NCBI GenBank assembly: GCA_012033015.1
Contig: JAAUPS010000003.1
Coordinates: forward strand, 1-64,000
DNA: 64,000 nt
Direction: 5' to 3'
Origin: Phormidesmis sp. RL_2_1
GTDB taxonomy: Bacteria; Cyanobacteriota; Cyanobacteriia; Phormidesmidales; Phormidesmidaceae
Shown here: positions 27,436 to 37,667 of the stretch, piece by piece
How the letters are laid out: every line of letters begins with the position of its first letter
Position numbering within the stretch: position 1 is the stretch's first letter
The notes under the pieces: generated by a model
The model's database searches: none
Told to the model about the DNA's origin: nothing
What the model saw: only the letters and a program-made list of their open reading frames with translations
Translations under genes and position numbers: made by a program

Positions 27436-29766
27436 TTATCGGTCTGGCGCTAGCGCTTGATCGATGGCATTGCCCCAAGACTCTGCTAGGGCTGCGACTT
27501 TTAAAGAAATCAAAGGAATGTCATTGTCACTTTTGATCGTCAGTGATGATTCTGCTGCATCCACTGTGCCAATGAGTTGATGGTTTAAGCTGTTTAATTG
27601 ATTTTGTTGACAATAGCCTTCCCAACTCAACTGATGCTCCGGTGCGATTGTGACCAAAATCCGCCCTCCCCCTTCTGCAAACAATAGGGTGTCGGTACGT
27701 AAGGAGCCTTGAGCAAGGGTGACAGTTGCGCCTTTGTTGCCGCTAATACAGCATTCGGATAGCGCGATCGCCATCCCTCCTTCTGAACAATCATGGGCCG
27801 AGCGAATCCATCCCTGCCGGATGCCATCGCGGCAGGCAGCCTGCACCTGTAGCTCCACTGCCACATCAACTTTAGGTGGCTGGCCTGCAACAGTTTGATG
27901 CAACTGCTTGAGATACTCAGATCCACCCAGAGTAACCTTGCCCTCGTCGGTGCGATTGGTGCCGACCCCGAGGAGATAGATCAAGTCACCTTCCGCCTGA
28001 AAAGCTTGCCCACAGACCTTCGTCAAATCGGGAATTAAACCCACCATCCCCACCACTGGCGTCGGATAAATGGGCTGAGGGTTGCCCGCGCTATCGAGCG
28101 TTTCGTTATAGAGCGATACATTACCGCCTGTAACCGGCGTCGAAAACTTGCGACAACCGTCAGCTAACCCGCGACAGGCTTCGGCAAGCTGCCAGTACCC
28201 TACCGGCTTTTCGGGGCTGCCAAAGTTGAGATTATCGGTGACCGCGATGGGCTCTGCACCAACACAGCTCAAGTTACGGGCCGCTTCAGCTACAGCGGCC
28301 AAGGCTCCCTCATAAGGATTTAAATACACATAGCGGGCGTTGCAGTCTACCGTAGCAGCAAGTCCTGCGTTGGCTTGAGGATCGGGCTTAATTTGAGACC
28401 GTAACCGAATCACAGCAGCATCAGCCCCACCGGGCATTATCACCGTATTGTTTTGTACCTGGTGATCATACTGCCGGTATACCCAGCGTTTAGAGGCAAT
28501 CGTTGGTGTTGCGAGTAAATTCAGCAAAACCTGATTCCAAGACTTACCATTGATGCCTTCAGCCGTTGCCTCAGGCAACTCACTCTCCTGCCATGCCCAT
28601 GCCTTTTGCGCATAGTCAGGCGGCTCTTTGAGCAATTCCCGATGGTAAATCGGCGTATTGTCTGACAGGGCTGTCGCCGGAATTTCAGCCGCTATGGCCC
28701 CTTCAAACAAAATCCGCACAATTGGCTCTGCAATAACGGTGCCAGCCACGACCGCCTGTAGCCCCCAGCGATGGAAAATCTCAATCAGCTCCTGTTCACG
28801 CCCTAAATGCGCGACCAACAGCATTCGCTCTTGAGATTCTGAGAGCAAATACTCATAGGGCACCATGCCTGGTTCCCGCTCTGGAATCAAATCTAGATCT
28901 AGCTCAATGCCCACGCCGCCATTGGCAGCCATCTCAGCGGTAGAGCAGGTGATTCCGGCTGCGCCCATATCTTGAGCTGCCGCTACGCCGCCTGTTTTAA
29001 AAGCCTCTAAGCAAGCCTCTACCAAAGATTTTTCTAAAAACGGATCGCCGACTTGCACCGCCGGTCGATTGGCTTCTGATTCGTCGCTGAGTTCGGCGCT
29101 AGCGAAGCTAGCGCCGCCCATGCCATCGCGCCCTGTGGTGGAGCCGACATACAGCACCGGATTACCAATACCTACGGCTCCAGATTTGACAATTTCTTCA
29201 GTTTCCATCAGACCAATGGCCATGGCATTGACCAAGGGGTTGCCGCTGTAGGCTTCATCAAAACAGACTTCGCCGCCGACAGTGGGCACCCCAAAACAAT
29301 TGCCATAGTGGGCAATGCCAGCAACGACACCGGTGAAAATTTGTCGCGTGCGCGCATCTGCCAAATTGCCAAAGCGCAGGGAATTAAGCACGGCGATAGG
29401 GCGAGCCCCCATAGTAAAAATATCTCGCAAAATACCGCCCACACCTGTAGCTGCGCCCTGAAACGGTTCGATGGCAGAAGGGTGGTTGTGAGATTCTATT
29501 TTGAAAGCAACCTGCATCCCATGACCGACATCGATCACTCCTGCATTTTCGCCGGGGCCGACGAGGATGCGCGGCCCTTCTGTCGGAAATTGACTGAGCA
29601 AAGGGCGGGAATTTTTATAGCAGCAGTGCTCCGACCACATTACCCCGAACATACCTAGCTCAGCGCGGTTGGGATGGCGACCTAAGCGACTCACAATCTC
29701 ATCGTATTCATCGGGCTTCAGCCCTTCTGAGGCAATATCTTCAGGCGAACAAGCAGGAGTTGCCAT
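27436..29766 (-). CDS. purL: phosphoribosylformylglycinamidine synthase subunit PurL
   Basis: 776 residues, the small-type PurL that needs PurQ and PurS, converting FGAR to FGAM. Seen: [16 protein letters not shown], the catalytic-His region ([24 protein letters not shown]), [14 protein letters not shown], the substrate loop [12 protein letters not shown] and [14 protein letters not shown]. Lies 363 bp upstream of purF on the same strand, the common purL-purF order, though the gap is wide enough for a separate purF promoter. Confidence 0.98.
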   Translation of the reverse strand: MATPACSPEDIASEGLKPDEYDEIVSRLGRHPNRAELGMFGVMWSEHCCYKNSRPLLSQFPTEGPRILVGPGENAGVIDVGHGMQVAFKIESHNHPSAIEPFQGAATGVGGILRDIFTMGARPIAVLNSLRFGNLADARTRQIFTGVVAGIAHYGNCFGVPTVGGEVCFDEAYSGNPLVNAMAIGLMETEEIVKSGAVGIGNPVLYVGSTTGRDGMGGASFASAELSDESEANRPAVQVGDPFLEKSLVEACLEAFKTGGVAAAQDMGAAGITCSTAEMAANGGVGIELDLDLIPEREPGMVPYEYLLSESQERMLLVAHLGREQELIEIFHRWGLQAVVAGTVIAEPIVRILFEGAIAAEIPATALSDNTPIYHRELLKEPPDYAQKAWAWQESELPEATAEGINGKSWNQVLLNLLATPTIASKRWVYRQYDHQVQNNTVIMPGGADAAVIRLRSQIKPDPQANAGLAATVDCNARYVYLNPYEGALAAVAEAARNLSCVGAEPIAVTDNLNFGSPEKPVGYWQLAEACRGLADGCRKFSTPVTGGNVSLYNETLDSAGNPQPIYPTPVVGMVGLIPDLTKVCGQAFQAEGDLIYLLGVGTNRTDEGKVTLGGSEYLKQLHQTVAGQPPKVDVAVELQVQAACRDGIRQGWIRSAHDCSEGGMAIALSECCISGNKGATVTLAQGSLRTDTLLFAEGGGRILVTIAPEHQLSWEGYCQQNQLNSLNHQLIGTVDAAESSLTIKSDNDIPLISLKVAALAESWGNAIDQALAPDR

Positions 29767-29970
29767 ATTTTTTGCGGTTGCTGGATGCAGCGTTGAGAGA
29801 AACAGCTATCAATTCTATCGTTCTATGGAAAACTGCTAGCGGCATTTACCCTGCTAGTAGCCGGTTTCATCCGGGCGGCTATCGGTGTATTGTGATGAAA
29901 GCTTAATTATTTCTGTAATAGTTAACACCAATCAATTTCTCATATCAATTTCTCATCTAGAGGGCTTTCC

Positions 29971-30270
29971 ATGGCGACTTACAAAGTCACACTCATCAAT
30001 GAAGATGAAGGTATTAACCAAACTATCGAATGCGCCGATGATACCTATATCATCGAAGCGGCTGAAGATGCTGGCCTTGATCTGCCTGCCTCCTGTCGTG
30101 CTGGCTCTTGCTCTAGCTGTACGGGCAAACTCATTTCTGGCAGTGTTAACCAGGAAGATCAAGTTTTTCTAGAAGATGATCAAATAGAGGCAGGCTTTGT
30201 GCTGACCTGCGTTGCTTACCCCACCTCTGACTGCACGATTCAAACTCATCAGGAAGAAGCTCTGCTGTAG
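29971..30270 (+). CDS. petF: plant-type 2Fe-2S ferredoxin
   Basis: 99 residues, soluble electron carrier from photosystem I to FNR and other reductases. The cluster ligands are Cys42, Cys47, Cys50 (CRAGSCSSC) and Cys80 (VLTCVAYP), as in photosynthetic ferredoxins. The N-terminus [10 protein letters not shown] and C-terminal HQEEALL are typical of PetF/Fed1. Upstream, an AT-rich stretch with doubled atcaatttctcat near 29932-29958 likely contains the promoter. Confidence 0.96.
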   Translation: MATYKVTLINEDEGINQTIECADDTYIIEAAEDAGLDLPASCRAGSCSSCTGKLISGSVNQEDQVFLEDDQIEAGFVLTCVAYPTSDCTIQTHQEEALL

Positions 30271-30596
30271 TGGCAGCCCGCATTGCAGCCCGTAGCTGCA
30301 GCCTGTAGTGGAATTTGGGGCTATGGGGATGAGCCATTTCGATAGTGCTCTATCGAATAGTAGGTGCTCTATCGAAATAGTCTCATCCAAACAGTCTGCT
30401 CAAGACAAGTCTGCTCAAGACAAGTCTGCTCAAGACAAGTCTGCTCAAGACAGTTTTATCAGAACAGTCTTTTCAGTCTTATCAGAACAGTCTTATCAGA
30501 ACAGTCCTATCAGAGAACGGTATGGCCACAGTGGCCTATCGGTTCGTCTCATTTTGCAGAACAACTCGCCTTGCAGGGCAGGATGACGAATGAGAT
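30271..30596. other. spacer between petF and cpcT with dense tandem repeats
   Basis: Contains four copies of a 15-bp ctgctcaagacaagt unit (about 30398-30455), then several tcagaacagtctta-like units to 30510. These lie between two convergent genes; frames running through them have no family features and are not called. Confidence 0.8.
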
Positions 30597-31187
30597 CTAC
30601 AGGATGATCTCGTCGGCAAAGCGCTGGACTTTATCAAATTCAAAAGGGCCTGCAACTGAGCCCCATTTCAGCTCATCGGTTTCAGGGTCGCGGCCTCGGT
30701 CGTAGCTGGTCATGTGATCTTCGGTGACGATGAATTCGTTGTCGAGGTAGGTGTTCATGCCTTTGCGGACGACCTGGCATTTTTTGCCGGGTTCTACTTT
30801 GCCGCGAAAGCTATTGCCAGTCCACTGCACGATAATATCGCAGCCATCCATGGGTTCTAAGTCGTCGGGTGTGAGGGTGGCTAGTTTGGTGCGATCGCGC
30901 GCCGCCCCGTAAAATTTTTCTTCATCCTTGACTTTATAATTTTCTAGCAGCACATCTGTTTCGCGCTGAATAAAGTGCAGTACCCGCACCCGATAGGGCC
31001 GATTGAGCTGATAGTAGTAAGCCTGCTCTAGGTACAGGCTGATGCCTGACTGAAACCCTTTGGCCAAAGGGCGCATACACACCTGAATGTGAGCAAAGAA
31101 TGGGGGATTGTCGATGGCTTGGGGCTGATTGCTAAAGTCAGCAGCCATCCAGCGGGTGAGCTTTGCTACATCCGTGAATTGAGTCAT
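30597..31187 (-). CDS. cpcT: phycobiliprotein lyase CpcT/CpeT
   Basis: 196 residues, matching the CpcT/CpeT family (a lipocalin-like beta barrel that attaches phycocyanobilin to the Cys153-type site on beta-phycocyanin or related subunits). Conserved blocks: FSNQPQAIDNPPFFAHI, LYLEQAYYYQLNRPYRVRVL, GCDIIVQWTGNSFRG and the C-terminal GSVAGPFEF. Start ATG is at 31187. CpcT versus CpeT cannot be separated by eye. The next genes (HEAT protein, CpcS-like lyase) fit a phycobilisome-assembly neighbourhood. Confidence 0.9.
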   Translation of the reverse strand: MTQFTDVAKLTRWMAADFSNQPQAIDNPPFFAHIQVCMRPLAKGFQSGISLYLEQAYYYQLNRPYRVRVLHFIQRETDVLLENYKVKDEEKFYGAARDRTKLATLTPDDLEPMDGCDIIVQWTGNSFRGKVEPGKKCQVVRKGMNTYLDNEFIVTEDHMTSYDRGRDPETDELKWGSVAGPFEFDKVQRFADEIIL

Positions 31188-31617
31188 GGGTTAAGGGGTG
31201 AAAGGTGAAAGGGTAACAAGGGTGATAAGGAGCAGTGTAGTCTGCGATCTCGCTGTCAGTGCTAGGGCCGAATTATCTGGCTCTGCAAAGGGTGATAGGG
31301 ACTCATCAGCTTTTTGATTGCCCTAGGGTTTTATTGGGGTTAACCACAGGATTTATAAAGGTACTTGTCATGGCAAAGACCATTGATCTTTGAATATCGT
31401 TTATCTTCGGAAGATTGATCTATCTTAGGAAGATTGATCCCCATCAAATTTTAGGAATTGTAAAGCTGACTCGCATTCATCCACTCAAATTCATCCACTC
31501 AAATTCATCCACTCAAATTCATCAAAGCGGGTGCGCAAGCTTACCGTATTTAATCCAGTGCAGCTTGGCTTTTTTGCCGTTGTAGATGGCCAGAATAGAT
31601 GGCCCAGAAAATAGTTA
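31188..31617. other. divergent spacer with tandem repeat
   Basis: Between cpcT and the HEAT-repeat gene. Four copies of the 14-bp unit attcatccactcaa at about 31470-31520, and paired tatcttaggaagattgat units near 31395-31440. No coding sequence seen; it probably holds both promoters. Confidence 0.7.
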
Positions 31618-32304
31618 ATGAATATTTCCGAAATCAAAACCCTGCTCGCTAGCGAAGATCCACAACAGCGGCTGCGTGGGCTTGTCGCCCTAAAAGATCA
31701 CAACAGTGAATCGGCGGTGCCGCTGCTGATTGCTCAGCGGCAGGACGAGGCTTTTTTGGTGCGCTCATTTGTGGCCATGGGACTAGGGCGCAAGCGCAAT
31801 GATGCTGCCTACAAGGCTCTACTAGAGATGCTGCCAACGGAGTCGGATATGAATGTGCAAGCTGAAATTGCTAATTCGCTAGGACTGTATGGCAAGGTTT
31901 CGGTAGCGCGTTTGGTGAGCTTATTTTTTGAGAATCACCATTGGCTGGTGCGCCGAAGTGTTTTGGCGATTATGCCAGAACTAGATAGCCCTGAGCCACT
32001 ATTGACAATTGCCCTAGAAGCCCTTGCAGACAAAGACGAAACGATTGTGCAAGCGGGAATTGCAACCTTGGGAATGTTGGCAGAAACGCATAATGCCTCG
32101 GTGGCGATCGCCGCCCTATTGCCACTGGTCACCGATGAAAATTGGCGATCGCGTATGGCCGTAGCCTACGCGCTTAAACCCTTTAGCGCTCAACGCATAG
32201 ACGTTGGGCTAGCTACTCGCGCCCAAACTGCACTAGTGACGCTTCGCCAAGACACCCACCACCAAGTCGTAGCGGCTGCTTTAGAAGCACTGCTACCGGC
32301 GTAG
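31618..32304 (+). CDS. HEAT-repeat protein (NblB/CpcE-F-like)
   Basis: 228 residues made almost entirely of HEAT-type helical pairs (for example QRLRGLVALKDHNSESAVPLL and WLVRRSVLAIMPELDS). The PBS-lyase HEAT family includes CpcE/CpcF bilin lyase subunits and NblB, which detaches bilins. Its size suits an NblB-like protein and the flanking CpcT and CpcS-like genes agree, but many cyanobacterial HEAT proteins have other roles. Confidence 0.75.
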   Translation: MNISEIKTLLASEDPQQRLRGLVALKDHNSESAVPLLIAQRQDEAFLVRSFVAMGLGRKRNDAAYKALLEMLPTESDMNVQAEIANSLGLYGKVSVARLVSLFFENHHWLVRRSVLAIMPELDSPEPLLTIALEALADKDETIVQAGIATLGMLAETHNASVAIAALLPLVTDENWRSRMAVAYALKPFSAQRIDVGLATRAQTALVTLRQDTHHQVVAAALEALLPA

Positions 32305-32500
32305 CCGTAGCGATGGATACGACTTAATAGCGATATCTATGAGTCAATTGGAACCGGCTTTGTCAATGGCAAGAGCCGCAGCAGGATCCATGGATTGCTG
32401 CTTTGGACTAAATAGATTATCTTGTGATGTGTAAAGAAATGTTTCTTTGCGAAAAATACTGGCTTGCTTATGCATGTCAGCCTTGAGAGGAGTAATTACG

Positions 32501-33040
32501 ATGATACTGACGGCTACGGTACAAGATATTGAAGCGCAGGCAATGGCCTTTTTCACTCACTCGGTCGGGAATTGGCTATCTCGCCGTCGTTACTACACCC
32601 TTGCTAGCGGCGATACCCAAGAAGTGGTCAGTGACATCAATATTGAGTTTTTAAACGCTGATTGCCATGATCTGTGTGAGCTAGCCAAACGTCACGAACT
32701 AGATGAATCACTCGTATGTGGTGCAAAAGTCACATGGGAGAGTACCTACATTAGCCCTAGCCGAAAACCTTCTGTCGGCTCAACCATCTTTGGCATTCGT
32801 GGCGATATTATGTACCGTGATCGCGGATTTGCTACGCCCAAGCCCGTGACGGCACTGTATCAGTTCACAGGCGATCGCACCATGGTGCTACGCACTGAGT
32901 ACAACGGCTCTGCCTTTGAAGAAGAGCTGAAGCTGATTGGTGAAAACTACCGCACCCGGCAAACCATTATCTCCCGTGCAGGGGCAGAAATTATGATTGG
33001 TCAGTACTTGGAAACTCGCTGCTCCGCCCTAGCGGCTTAA
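32501..33040 (+). CDS. phycobiliprotein lyase CpcS/CpeS family
   Basis: 179 residues. The ATG at 32501 has an agaggag ribosome binding site 9 bases upstream; in-frame codons further upstream are not supported. Family marks are AFFTHSVGNWLSRRRYYTL near the N-terminus, then WESTYISPSR and the C-terminal GENYRTRQTIISRAGAEIMI. CpcS/CpeS lyases attach bilins to Cys84-type sites. The exact target (CpcS, CpcU or CpeS) is not decidable. Followed by a strong terminator at 33163. Confidence 0.9.
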   Translation: MILTATVQDIEAQAMAFFTHSVGNWLSRRRYYTLASGDTQEVVSDINIEFLNADCHDLCELAKRHELDESLVCGAKVTWESTYISPSRKPSVGSTIFGIRGDIMYRDRGFATPKPVTALYQFTGDRTMVLRTEYNGSAFEEELKLIGENYRTRQTIISRAGAEIMIGQYLETRCSALAA

Positions 33041-33130
33041 CAACATTACTGGCTTAACAACTGACGACAGCCTCTGTCGAGTGAGTTAGCACATATAGTA
33101 CTAAGGAATAGTGCTAAGGAATGCTCACCA

Positions 33131-33161
33131 AGACAAAGTCAGAAGGCATCTTTACTTTGCC
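33131..33161. repeat. hairpin-family copy (reverse orientation)
   Basis: On the minus strand it reads ggcaaagtaaagatgccttc then tgactttgtc, matching the family at 36051 and 8772. Confidence 0.6.
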
Positions 33162-33162
33162 A

Positions 33163-33209
33163 TAACAAGAAAAATCGTTGAATGATTTGTTCAGCGATTT
33201 TTCTTGTTA
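33163..33209. terminator. strong bidirectional terminator
   Basis: An AT-rich stem of 15 perfect base pairs at its base (33163-33177 with 33195-33209) continues inward to 20 bp with one wobble, leaving a 7-base loop. It separates the rightward bilin-lyase gene from the leftward gene at 33280. Confidence 0.9.
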
Positions 33210-33279
33210 GTCACTTCTGTCGTGCAATATCTGCGCTGCAATATTCTGCTCTATTGCCCTAGCGCTACAGCGCCTAACG

Positions 33280-33663
33280 CTATTGCTCTTGGATAAGACG
33301 CATGTAGTTTTGCTTGATTTGAAGGGTGCTTTTGGCCATTTTCTCAGAGAGACCTGCTTCGGCTTCACTGAGACTTTCGTAAAATCTGGCCGATCGCTGC
33401 ACCGAGAGATATTCTTGCCAAAGCTGCTTTAATAGCTTGCTAGCCATAGGACTTTCGCTGTTGATCTGCGCTAGCAGGGCGTCGAATTGTCCCTTGGCTT
33501 GATCATAGTTTTTGCCGTTTTTCGCTAGGGCGATCGCACCTGAGAGTGTCACCTCTAGCAAACTCTTTTCTGGTGCTTCTGTCATAGCCTGTTCGTTCAA
33601 GTTGGGAGCCTCCAAGTTGGCATCTGGTGAGTGAGATAATGGGGCCGATGATGGGTTGCTCAT
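33280..33663 (-). CDS. conserved hypothetical helical protein
   Basis: 127 residues from the ATG at 33663. A disordered N-terminal 40 residues precede a wholly helical part with heptad-like spacing (LLKQLWQEYLSVQRSARFYE, LSEKMAKSTLQIKQNYMRL). No catalytic motif. Cyanobacterial conserved hypothetical; no function proposed. Confidence 0.65.
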   Translation of the reverse strand: MSNPSSAPLSHSPDANLEAPNLNEQAMTEAPEKSLLEVTLSGAIALAKNGKNYDQAKGQFDALLAQINSESPMASKLLKQLWQEYLSVQRSARFYESLSEAEAGLSEKMAKSTLQIKQNYMRLIQEQ

Positions 33664-33735
33664 AGCAATCAAAGTTTGTAGTTATGTAAAGACTTCTCCA
33701 TCATGAGTCATTTAGCGAATACTTGCCTCTACAAA

Positions 33736-33832
33736 AACGCAGAAGTATAGAGCAACGCAGAAGTATAGAGCAACGCAGAAGTATAGAGCAACGCAGAAGT
33801 ATAGAGCAACGCAGAAGATAGAGCAAAGTCAG
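33736..33832. repeat. 18-bp tandem repeat, about 5 copies
   Basis: Nearly perfect copies of gcagaagtatagagcaac. They run directly into a hairpin-family copy at 33823-33858, which overlaps the end of the phosphatase gene. Confidence 0.9.
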
Positions 33833-33849
33833 AATGCATCCGGGCACTG

Positions 33850-34443
33850 CTATATGCCTTGCCGGCAATAGGTGGTGCAGCCCCAATGCTGACTGCGTGG
33901 TAACATTGGGCCTCGCCAACCCCGCTGGCGAAGCTCATCGGCAATCAGTCGATTGATACCGCCATGGGCCACAAGCACCACCGAGGCAACGGTTTTAGAT
34001 TCATTTTCCAATAGGTTCGCGGCTGCCTGCGCCCGTTGCCGGGTGCGCCTAAACGACTCACAGCGTGAACTGTAGCCAAGTCGCCACAGGGTCAGGGCAA
34101 TCACTGACCACGTCAGCGCCGAAAACCGAAAATGGCGAGAGAAATCGACCGGGAACTCAATTTCGCGAAACTGCGGATCGACCATGGTTGGCGCACTCAC
34201 ACCCAATAGCTCGGCAGTATGCACAGCCCGCGGGCGGTTGCTGGCAAAGACCAAATCAGCGTTTGCCACGACCTGTCGAACGGCCAGCGGTGGCAAAGCC
34301 TGTTGAACGATACGGGCCGCATCATAGCGCTCTACAAACTGCCGAAACTGATGGCCTCGCACTCGCTGACGCAAAGAAACTGCAGGCGGGCCATGGCGAA
34401 TAAGCGTAATCGACTGTTGTCTGTAGGGGAGAATCAAAGTCAT
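33850..34443 (-). CDS. histidine phosphatase superfamily protein
   Basis: 197 residues. The phospho-accepting histidine sits in LIRHGP (about 14-19); FASNRPRAVHTAELL and the second catalytic His in VLVAHGGINR are present, with the acidic REIEFP between them. This is the phosphoglycerate-mutase-like phosphatase branch (CobC/PhoE-like); the substrate cannot be told. Confidence 0.85.
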   Translation of the reverse strand: MTLILPYRQQSITLIRHGPPAVSLRQRVRGHQFRQFVERYDAARIVQQALPPLAVRQVVANADLVFASNRPRAVHTAELLGVSAPTMVDPQFREIEFPVDFSRHFRFSALTWSVIALTLWRLGYSSRCESFRRTRQRAQAAANLLENESKTVASVVLVAHGGINRLIADELRQRGWRGPMLPRSQHWGCTTYCRQGI

Positions 34444-34597
34444 GACAGGCGAGATGACGGGCCTAAATAGCAGGTTGGGATAAAAGAAGCGGCAAGCAAT
34501 AGCGTAAGATTTTTACTGACAGATCTGGTCATCGCCGATCTGGTACTGGTAACTTGTCATTGACAACCTGCACCCGTAAATTAGGTTTAGAGATTCT

Positions 34598-35659
34598 ATG
34601 GTGATTGCGGCTTCCATTCCAACTCCTGCCTCTGTCTCAACGATTGGCTCAGCGCTAGACGTCCCCAACTGGCAGCAGCTAGCAGACAAATCACTAGCCG
34701 GAGAACAACTCACCCACACAGAAGCTTTAGCCGTTTTAACCGCTCCTGATGAGGTCATTTTGGAGCAGCTCGCGGCGGTTTATCGGGTGCGCCGACATCA
34801 TTGGGGTAACCGGGTCAGGTTGCATTTTTTACTGAATGCTCAAAGCGGTCTTTGCCCCGAAGATTGTCACTATTGTTCCCAATCTAAAATTTCGTCGGCA
34901 GATATTGACAAGTACCCGCTGATGGCCAAAGAGTCTATTCTAGCCGCTGCCGATCGTGCCTATCAGATGAATGCCGGTACGTTTTGTATGGCAATTTCTG
35001 GCCGCAGTCCATCACCCAATGTACTTGAAGGCGTTTTGGCGGCGGTACGCAGCGTCAAAGCAAACTATCCCATGCGCGTATGCACAACCTTGGGTTTGCT
35101 GAATGAAGAGCAAGCAAGGCAGTTGGCAGAAGCTGGTGTAGACCGGATCAATCACAACTTAAATACAGCCGAGTCTCATCACGAAGATATTTGCACTACC
35201 CACACCTTTCAAGATCGGCTTTCGACGGTGCAGGCAGTCAAGGCTGCGGGTTTAACCACTTGTTCGGGCGGAATTTTTGGCATGGGTGAGTCCGACCCAG
35301 ATATTGTTGATCTGGCTATGTCTTTGCGTGAGCTAAATGTGACTAGCGTGCCGCTGAATTTTTTGATTCCGATTCCGGGGACGCCATTTGCTGAGAAAAA
35401 TGAGCTAACGCCGCAACGATGCCTGCGAATTTTATGTTTGTTTCGGCTGCTGCTACCCGCCCAAGAAATTCGTATTGCAGGGGGGCGAGAAGTTCATTTG
35501 CGATCGCTTCAACCCCTTGGCCTATACGCAGCTAACTCTATTTTTGTGGGCGACTACCTAACGACCCCTGGTCAATCAGCCCAGCAAGATTTTGAGATGA
35601 TTCGCGATGCTGGCTTTGTTATTGAAGAGCCGGTTATTGAAGAGCCGGTTATCGAATAG
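34598..35659 (+). CDS. bioB: biotin synthase
   Basis: Radical-SAM enzyme inserting sulfur into dethiobiotin. 353 residues. The 4Fe-4S ligands are Cys86, Cys90 and Cys93 (CPEDCHYC) and the 2Fe-2S region CTTLGLL plus [11 protein letters not shown] are intact. The C-terminus [13 protein letters not shown] is not part of the family: it is encoded by a 15-bp tandem repeat that goes past the stop codon, so the natural end is about ten residues earlier. Stand-alone gene. Confidence 0.97.
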   Translation: MVIAASIPTPASVSTIGSALDVPNWQQLADKSLAGEQLTHTEALAVLTAPDEVILEQLAAVYRVRRHHWGNRVRLHFLLNAQSGLCPEDCHYCSQSKISSADIDKYPLMAKESILAAADRAYQMNAGTFCMAISGRSPSPNVLEGVLAAVRSVKANYPMRVCTTLGLLNEEQARQLAEAGVDRINHNLNTAESHHEDICTTHTFQDRLSTVQAVKAAGLTTCSGGIFGMGESDPDIVDLAMSLRELNVTSVPLNFLIPIPGTPFAEKNELTPQRCLRILCLFRLLLPAQEIRIAGGREVHLRSLQPLGLYAANSIFVGDYLTTPGQSAQQDFEMIRDAGFVIEEPVIEEPVIE

Positions 35660-35672
35660 CCGGTTATCGAAT
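35617..35672. repeat. 15-bp repeat crossing the bioB stop codon
   Basis: Four copies of gttattgaagagccg-like units. In the third and fourth, GAG has become TAG, which supplies the present stop; the array continues beyond it. Confidence 0.9.
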
Positions 35673-35790
35673 AGCTGTGAGTGCCGAACAGTTATTGAAT
35701 GAACCATGACTGTTGAATGAACCTTGAAAAAGGCACTATCGTGATGAGGCTTGCCTGACCTGATGGGGCTTGCCTGAGTTGTTTTGTGTA

Positions 35791-35835
35791 TCCAACAGTT
35801 ATCAACAGTTATCAACAGTTATCAACAGTTATCAA
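35791..35835. repeat. 10-bp tandem repeat, 4 copies
   Basis: Units of caacagttat immediately upstream of the small gene at 35838. They leave no room for a normal ribosome binding site. Confidence 0.9.
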
Positions 35836-35837
35836 TC

Positions 35838-36053
35838 GTGGGTCAATATGGCTTTGAGCCAGACTTAAAGAACCAAGAAGACATTTGGATAAACTGGCAG
35901 GTCGCTGGCCGAACATTTGAAATCCAGGCAAAGGTGACCAGTCGCCGAAAAGAAGTTTATGTGGATGGCAAAAACGTGGTGCTCAATATGAGCGATCGCG
36001 AAAAGACACAATTTTCTGCCATTTATCCCAATGGCCTTGAAGCGTTGTTATAG
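35838..36053 (+). CDS. small hypothetical protein
   Basis: 71 residues from a GTG (VGQYGFEPDLKNQEDIWINW), alternating beta-like with VYVDGKNVVLNMSDREK. A TTG further upstream would read through a tandem repeat and is unlikely. The stop codon lies inside a perfect 12-bp hairpin (36051-36082). No family recognised, but codon use and charge pattern look real. Confidence 0.6.
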   Translation: MGQYGFEPDLKNQEDIWINWQVAGRTFEIQAKVTSRRKEVYVDGKNVVLNMSDREKTQFSAIYPNGLEALL

Positions 36054-36082
36054 CAAAGTAAGGATGCATTCTTACTTTGCTA
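36051..36082. repeat. hairpin-family type copy with 12-bp perfect stem
   Basis: tagcaaagtaag (36051-36062) pairs with cttactttgcta (36071-36082) around gatgcatt. Its first three bases are the stop codon of the preceding gene. Related copies are at 8772, 33131, 33823 and, weaker, 14376. Confidence 0.8.
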
Positions 36083-36156
36083 GTCGAGTTAGCTGCTGCT
36101 AGTCAAGGCTTCTAGCGATTAATATTCTCCTAACTAACTCGACAGAGGCTATAGCA
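36083..36156. repeat. second copy of the aactcgacagaggctatagca element
   Basis: Arms gtcgagttag (36083-36092) and ctaactcgac (36134-36143), followed by the 21-base core shared exactly with 6423-6443. The segment between the arms differs from the 6-kb copy. Confidence 0.75.
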
Positions 36157-36284
36157 GGCGCGAGTCTTTTCCTGATGAGAATATTTTTAGAAGCTACAGA
36201 TAAAGAGGCTCTTTTTAAGATTCAGCAAGCGATTACCCAAGGTGAGAAATTGCTTTGTAGGCAAAAGCACTTGCCTGAACACCG

Positions 36285-37591
36285 CTAAATGAAGCCGCCA
36301 AAGTGTAGCAAAAGGCCGGTGGCTCCGCCTGCAAGTACCAGCCAAGCCGAATTTATCTTAAAGCGAAATACTGCGATCGCACTGACAACCGCCAGCCCAA
36401 TGGTTAACCCATCCACCAAGGCTGCTCGCCCCAGGGTATAGGTGACCCCTGCCATCAGCCCCAAAGCGCCTGCATTAACCCCATCTAAAAAACTGCTGGC
36501 CCAAGGCGATCGCCGCAATTTAGGTACCCAGGGGTTGACTAAACCCACCAGCAAAAAGGCCGGTAAAAAGATACCCACAGTGCCTGCTAGTGCGCCTGCG
36601 TGACCGGCCAGCAGGTAACCTACAAAAGTAGCCGTGGTAAAAACGGGGCCAGGGGTTATTTGGCCAATTGCGATCGCATCTAAAAGCTGCTGTGACGTTA
36701 GCCAGCCATGATGCTCCACCAAGTCTCGCTGGAGAAACGCCAGCAGCACATAGCCACTGCCATAAAGCACACAGCCAATTTTAAGAAAGAACAAAAAGAC
36801 ACTGGCCCAACCCAATGAAGTGGCCGTCGTCGTTGCCGTTATGGCAGTAGAGCCAGCCTGCGCGAGCGTGCTGACAAAAGATCCTGATATTGGTAAAAGT
36901 AACGCGCCTACCGTTGGATTTCTCGACTGCCAGTTTTGACCAGCATGACAGCCAAGCCTGCGAGCAGCAACAGTAAGATTTCATTGAGACCGGTGAAGTA
37001 AGCTGCGATCGCCAACAGCCCTACCACCGTTGTCGGTCTATCTTTCGCGGCTTTTTTACCCAGTTTCCACAGGGCTTGTAGCACCACCGCAATAATCACT
37101 GGCTTGATGCCATACAGCAGCCAGCCCATCTGGGGCACCGTTTGATAGCGTACATAGAGCGCTGCTAGCAGCCAAACCAACACCATCGCTGGCAAAATAA
37201 AACTTGCCCCCGCTACAAAAAGACCGCGCCACCTAGCCCTTTCAAAGCCAATGTGAATGGCCAACTCAGTCGAATTTGGCCCCGGCAACAAATTGGTCAC
37301 CCCAATCAAATCCAAAAGGCTTTCCCGGCTCATCCACTGCCGCCGTTTCACCACCTCATCATCCATCATGGCGATGTGAGCCGCAGGGCCACCGAAGGCC
37401 ACTGTGCCTAAACGAAAAAATACAGTTGCCAGCTCAATCAGCCGATATCGCTGTTGCTCTGGTGGTAGCACTGCATAAGCCATAGAGTCTGCAGCTACAG
37501 AGTCTGCAGCTACAGAGTCTGCAGCTACAGAGTCTGCAGCTACAGAGTCTGCCGAATGTTCTTCTTTGCTTGGATTCGCCTTTGGAGCCAT
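36285..37591 (-). pseudogene. chrA: chromate transporter ChrA, split by a one-base frameshift
   Basis: The N-half (227 residues from 37591) carries the ChrA block FFRLGTVAFGGPAAHIAMM and NLLPGPNSTELAIHIG; the C-half (from 36815) repeats the fold: FLKIGCVLYGSGYVLLAF and QITPGPVFTTATFVGYL. The C-half frame stays open backwards through the whole gap to 36934-36937. Adding one base to that T4 run (AAAA on the coding strand) gives LVKNWQSRNPTVGAL and one 435-residue protein of normal ChrA layout. The first 40 residues contain an AADSV repeat from 15-bp units (about 37480-37555). Proposed role: chromate or related anion transport. Confidence 0.85.
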
Positions 37592-37667
37592 AGTTGTCTT
37601 AGCCGTTAAGCAGCCTAAAGTACTTGACTTTTAAGATATCGCTAATTAGCTGCTGGGTGTGACGAGT

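Noticed and set aside
33736-33832. CRISPR-like array (also 44828-44925)
   Set aside because: Units are contiguous with no unique spacers and no cas genes; these are simple tandem repeats.
36175-36288. 37-codon frame MRIFLEATDKEALFKIQQ
   Set aside because: It overlaps the chrA end convergently and has no homologue I recognise; kept out as unsupported, though it might be a decayed antitoxin fragment.
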